A stretch of DNA of 8,273 bases from DTU063 sp001512695 (GTDB taxonomy: Bacteria > Bacillota > Thermosediminibacteria > Thermosediminibacterales > Tepidanaerobacteraceae). The notes beneath the pieces were generated by a model, which worked only from the letters and a program-made list of their open reading frames with translations, was not told where the DNA came from and did no database searches. This document shows, piece by piece, positions 6,429 through 8,273 of the stretch (positions are counted from its first letter, which is position 1; every line of letters begins with the position of its first letter). A program made the position numbers and the translations under genes. The DNA lies in NCBI GenBank assembly GCA_049658265.1, contig JBASOM010000083.1:1-8273 (forward strand). Reading direction: 5' to 3'.

Positions 6429-6441
6429 GAGGAGGTTCCAA

Positions 6442-7035
6442 ATGAAAAAGAACAATCAATTTAAGCTACTTATGGAACTTTTTTTTACATTTTTTAAGAT
6501 AGGAAGTTTCACTTTTGGCGGGGGCTACGCCATGATTCCCCTAATAGAAAGAGAAGTGGTGGAAAAAAAGCGTTGGGTTTCAGAGGAGGAAGTGGTTGAC
6601 GTGTTTGCTGTAGCCCAATCCATGCCCGGCGCTATTGCAATAAACTCCTCCACATTTATAGGTTATAAGATTGCAGGTAAAAGGGGAGCAGTTGTTGCCA
6701 CCTTAGGAGTTGTATTGCCATCATTTTTCATCATAGCTTTGATTGCTATTTTCTATTCGAAGTTTCAAGATGCAGCTGCTGTTAAGGCTGTGTTTTCGGG
6801 GATAAGGCCCGCCATAGTATCTCTCATTGCTGTAGCAGCAATAAGGATTTCGAAAACTTCAATTGTAGATTGGACAGGTTTAATACTTGCAATCTTGTCT
6901 TCTTTTTCAGTTGTGTTCTTTGATGTCCATGCCGCATTTGCAATTTTAGGCGGTGCTACTGCAGGCCTTGCAATATTCATTATGTTTCCAAAAAAGACAG
7001 AAAAGATTTTAAGCAACGGAGGCAATAAAAATTGA
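6442..7035 (+). CDS. CHR-family (chromate transporter type) half-size subunit, first of pair
   Basis: This is a 197-residue hydrophobic membrane protein with one CHR (ChrA-type) domain, the usual size for short-chain members that act as pairs. The hallmark N-terminal motif FFKIGSFTFGGGYAMIPLIE is at about residues 14-33. It is followed by QSMPGAIAINSSTFIGYK (about 64-81) and several membrane segments: VVATLGVVLPSFFIIALIAI, FSGIRPAIVSLIAVAAI, and two near the C-terminus. The end is basic and polar (PKKTEKIL). CHR proteins are named for chromate efflux, but many are of unknown substrate. An in-frame ATG at 6427 lies partly within the GAGGAGG ribosome site, so the ATG at 6442, six bases after GGAGG, is chosen. 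The stop overlaps the start of the second CHR gene (TTGA), indicating coupled translation and a heteromeric transporter. It sits just behind the ROK regulator. Confidence 0.92.
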   Translation: MKKNNQFKLLMELFFTFFKIGSFTFGGGYAMIPLIEREVVEKKRWVSEEEVVDVFAVAQSMPGAIAINSSTFIGYKIAGKRGAVVATLGVVLPSFFIIALIAIFYSKFQDAAAVKAVFSGIRPAIVSLIAVAAIRISKTSIVDWTGLILAILSSFSVVFFDVHAAFAILGGATAGLAIFIMFPKKTEKILSNGGNKN

Positions 7036-7598
7036 TTTACTTACAGCTTCTCATATCCTTTTTGAAAATCGGACTTTTTAGCTTTGGCGGGGGCTATGCC
7101 ATGATACCGCTTATACAAAGGGAAATCCAAAGTCACGGTTGGCTGTCTCCATCGGAGTTTGTGGATATAATCGCTATAGCTGAGATGACTCCAGGGCCCA
7201 TTGCTGTAAATTCCGCAACTTTTGTGGGTTATAAGGCAGCGGGCATCCTCGGCAGTCTGGTGGCCACTTTTGGCGTAGCAATTCCCTCTCTTGTCCTGAT
7301 CATGATTGTTTCGAAGTTCTTTTTAAAATTCCAAAATCATCCCGCGAATAAGATGGTGTTTTACGGAATAAGGCCCATCATCGTTGGCCTGATTTTTGCA
7401 TCTGCAATTTTTGTCGCGCAAACTGCTTTAATAAAACAGGGAGCCTCAAATGGCAGTCTATTTACCAATTCGCTTTCTGTACTTGATTTAAAAAGTATCC
7501 TAATCTTTGTCCTTTCATTGATAGGTCTGGTCAGATTTAAGATACATCCAATTGTGATAATCCTGATTTCAAGTATTTTGGGACTCTTACTCACTTAA
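7032..7598 (+). CDS. CHR-family (chromate transporter type) half-size subunit, second of pair
   Basis: This 188-residue single-CHR-domain membrane protein is clearly homologous to its upstream neighbour: FLKIGLFSFGGGYAMIPLIQ at about residues 10-29, EMTPGPIAVNSATFVGYKAA in the middle, and YGIRPIIVGLIFASAI later. It keeps the usual TPGP, which is MPGA in the first subunit. The pair probably arose by tandem duplication and should form one transporter, equivalent to the two halves of long-chain ChrA. It starts with TTG at 7032, sharing TTGA with the stop of the first gene. GGAGG at 7018-7022 lies 9 bases upstream, and no better ATG lies near. It ends with a hydrophobic segment (IVIILISSILGLLL) directly before the stop. 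A terminator follows. The substrate is not shown by sequence; chromate is only the family name. Confidence 0.92.
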   Translation: MIYLQLLISFLKIGLFSFGGGYAMIPLIQREIQSHGWLSPSEFVDIIAIAEMTPGPIAVNSATFVGYKAAGILGSLVATFGVAIPSLVLIMIVSKFFLKFQNHPANKMVFYGIRPIIVGLIFASAIFVAQTALIKQGASNGSLFTNSLSVLDLKSILIFVLSLIGLVRFKIHPIVIILISSILGLLLT

Positions 7599-7603
7599 AG
7601 GCG

Positions 7604-7634
7604 AAAGCCCCAGGTCAAAAACCCGGGGCTTTTA
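7604..7634 (+). terminator. Terminator of the CHR operon, possibly shared with the convergent symporter gene
   Basis: AAAGCCCC (7604-7611) pairs with GGGGCTTT (7625-7632), with an inner GGT/ACC extension after one mismatch. On the plus strand it is followed by TTA (four T in all). It lies between two convergent genes. On the minus strand the bases after the stem are only TCGCCTTT-like, so its action on the symporter transcript is less certain. Confidence 0.75.
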
Positions 7635-7656
7635 TCATTAGTCTCCTAACTAGCTA

Positions 7657-8273
7657 TTAGCTTTTTTCTCTTCCCCAACACTCCACTTTGCCCAAACCGG
7701 GAATCTTATCAGGATTGAAAACCGGGTTTTTGCCCTCCTGCAGCTGTGATACATAGTCATCAAAGGTGGCATAGGCAATTGGGCCAAGCTTGGTTATGAC
7801 TATTAAGTTTACAACTGCCATTATGCCCATAAATACGTCTGCTGTGTCCCATACAAGGCCAAAGCTTCCGATTGAGCCGAAGAAGACCATGGCCAGCACC
7901 ATGAGTCTATATATAGTAAGAAACGTAGCATCTTCTTTTATGAATTCAATATTTGTCTCACCATAATAATAATTTCCTATTATGGAGCTAAAAGAGAACA
8001 GCAAAATACTAATTGCCACAAAAATACTTCCCCATGCTCCTACTTGGGATGTAACAGCGGCTTGGGTGATCTGTATGCCTTCTAAACCGGAGGTAGTTTC
8101 TAATACGCCGGATAGTAATATCATAAACGCTGTAGCGCTGCACACTAAAAGTGTATCCACATATACGCCAAGGGTCTGAATTAAGCCTTGCTTTGCTGGG
8201 TGGGAAGTATCAGCAGTTGCTGCAGCATTCGGCACGCTGCCCATACCGGCTTCATTGGAAAACAGGCCTCGCC
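7657..8273 (-). CDS. Alanine/glycine:cation (Na+) symporter, AGCS family (C-terminal part, cut by right window edge)
   Basis: The minus-strand frame is open to the right edge, so the N-terminus (roughly 250 residues of a usual 450-480) is outside. The visible 204 codons begin with RGLFSNEAGMGSVPNAAATA, a hallmark of the AGCS family, followed by HPAKQGLIQTLGVYVDTLLVCSATAFMILLSG. The remaining membrane segments follow (WGSIFVAISILLFSFSSIIG, FLTIYRLMVLAMVFFGSIG, ADVFMGIMAVVNLIVI) and then the usual cytoplasmic tail (NPVFNPDKIPGLGKVECW). These proteins import alanine or glycine with Na+ (or H+) across the inner membrane. The ATG at 8244 is internal, not the start. The gene converges on the CHR pair with 58 bases between stops and shows no link to it. 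Confidence 0.95.
   Translation of the reverse strand, partial: RGLFSNEAGMGSVPNAAATADTSHPAKQGLIQTLGVYVDTLLVCSATAFMILLSGVLETTSGLEGIQITQAAVTSQVGAWGSIFVAISILLFSFSSIIGNYYYGETNIEFIKEDATFLTIYRLMVLAMVFFGSIGSFGLVWDTADVFMGIMAVVNLIVITKLGPIAYATFDDYVSQLQEGKNPVFNPDKIPGLGKVECWGREKS

Noticed and set aside
6427..6441. ATG 6427 as start of the first CHR gene
   Set aside because: This ATG overlaps the ribosome binding site itself; the ATG at 6442 has GGAGG at proper spacing.
6427..7598. Two CHR genes as a frameshifted single long ChrA
   Set aside because: Each half has its own ribosome site and the full FGGGYAMIPL motif, and split half-size pairs are a known arrangement in the family.

Overview
The window looks like chromosome of a low-GC Gram-positive anaerobe, most likely a clostridial Firmicute. 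This is inferred from strong GGAGG ribosome binding sites, sigma-A-like promoters (TATAAT, several with an upstream TG), compact hairpin plus T-run terminators, GTG/TTG starts, and the gene families present (Cache-type chemoreceptor, SbsA-type Ig-like secreted protein, split CHR transporter pair, Na+:alanine symporter). No RNA gene, CRISPR array, insertion sequence or phage gene is visible.

Layout. (1) 1-1013, minus strand: 5' part of a secreted protein with Ig-like domains, leaving the window on the left. (2) 1204-2901, minus: a methyl-accepting chemotaxis receptor with its own promoter and terminator. (3) 3110-3838, minus: a lactate-racemase (LarA)-type protein that keeps the N-terminal catalytic domain but stops before the C-terminal domain, with a terminator directly behind the stop. 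(4) 4064-5113, plus: a LacI-family regulator divergent from the LarA-like gene. (5) 5216-6409, plus: a ROK-family regulator with its own strong promoter overlapped by a near-palindrome. (6) 6442-7035 and 7032-7598, plus: two half-size CHR ('chromate') transporter proteins, translationally overlapping and closed by a terminator. (7) 7657-8273, minus: the C-terminal part of an alanine/glycine:cation symporter, convergent with the CHR pair and leaving the window on the right.

How the parts may work together. Genes 4 to 6 form a plus-strand run of two sugar-type regulators followed by a paired transporter. The ROK protein has lost the catalytic Asp of the sugar-kinase family and is best read as a pure regulator, probably of itself and/or the CHR pair. 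The LacI protein is placed to control itself and the divergent LarA-like gene. Because sugar- or sugar-acid-sensing regulators and a LarA-like enzyme lie around them, the CHR pair may move an organic anion rather than chromate. That is an inference from context. The chemoreceptor, the secreted protein and the symporter look like independent units.

Three gene starts differ from the longest possible reading frame. In the receptor and in the ROK gene, a good promoter lies inside the extended frame, so the real start must be downstream. In the first CHR gene the first ATG sits inside the ribosome binding site.
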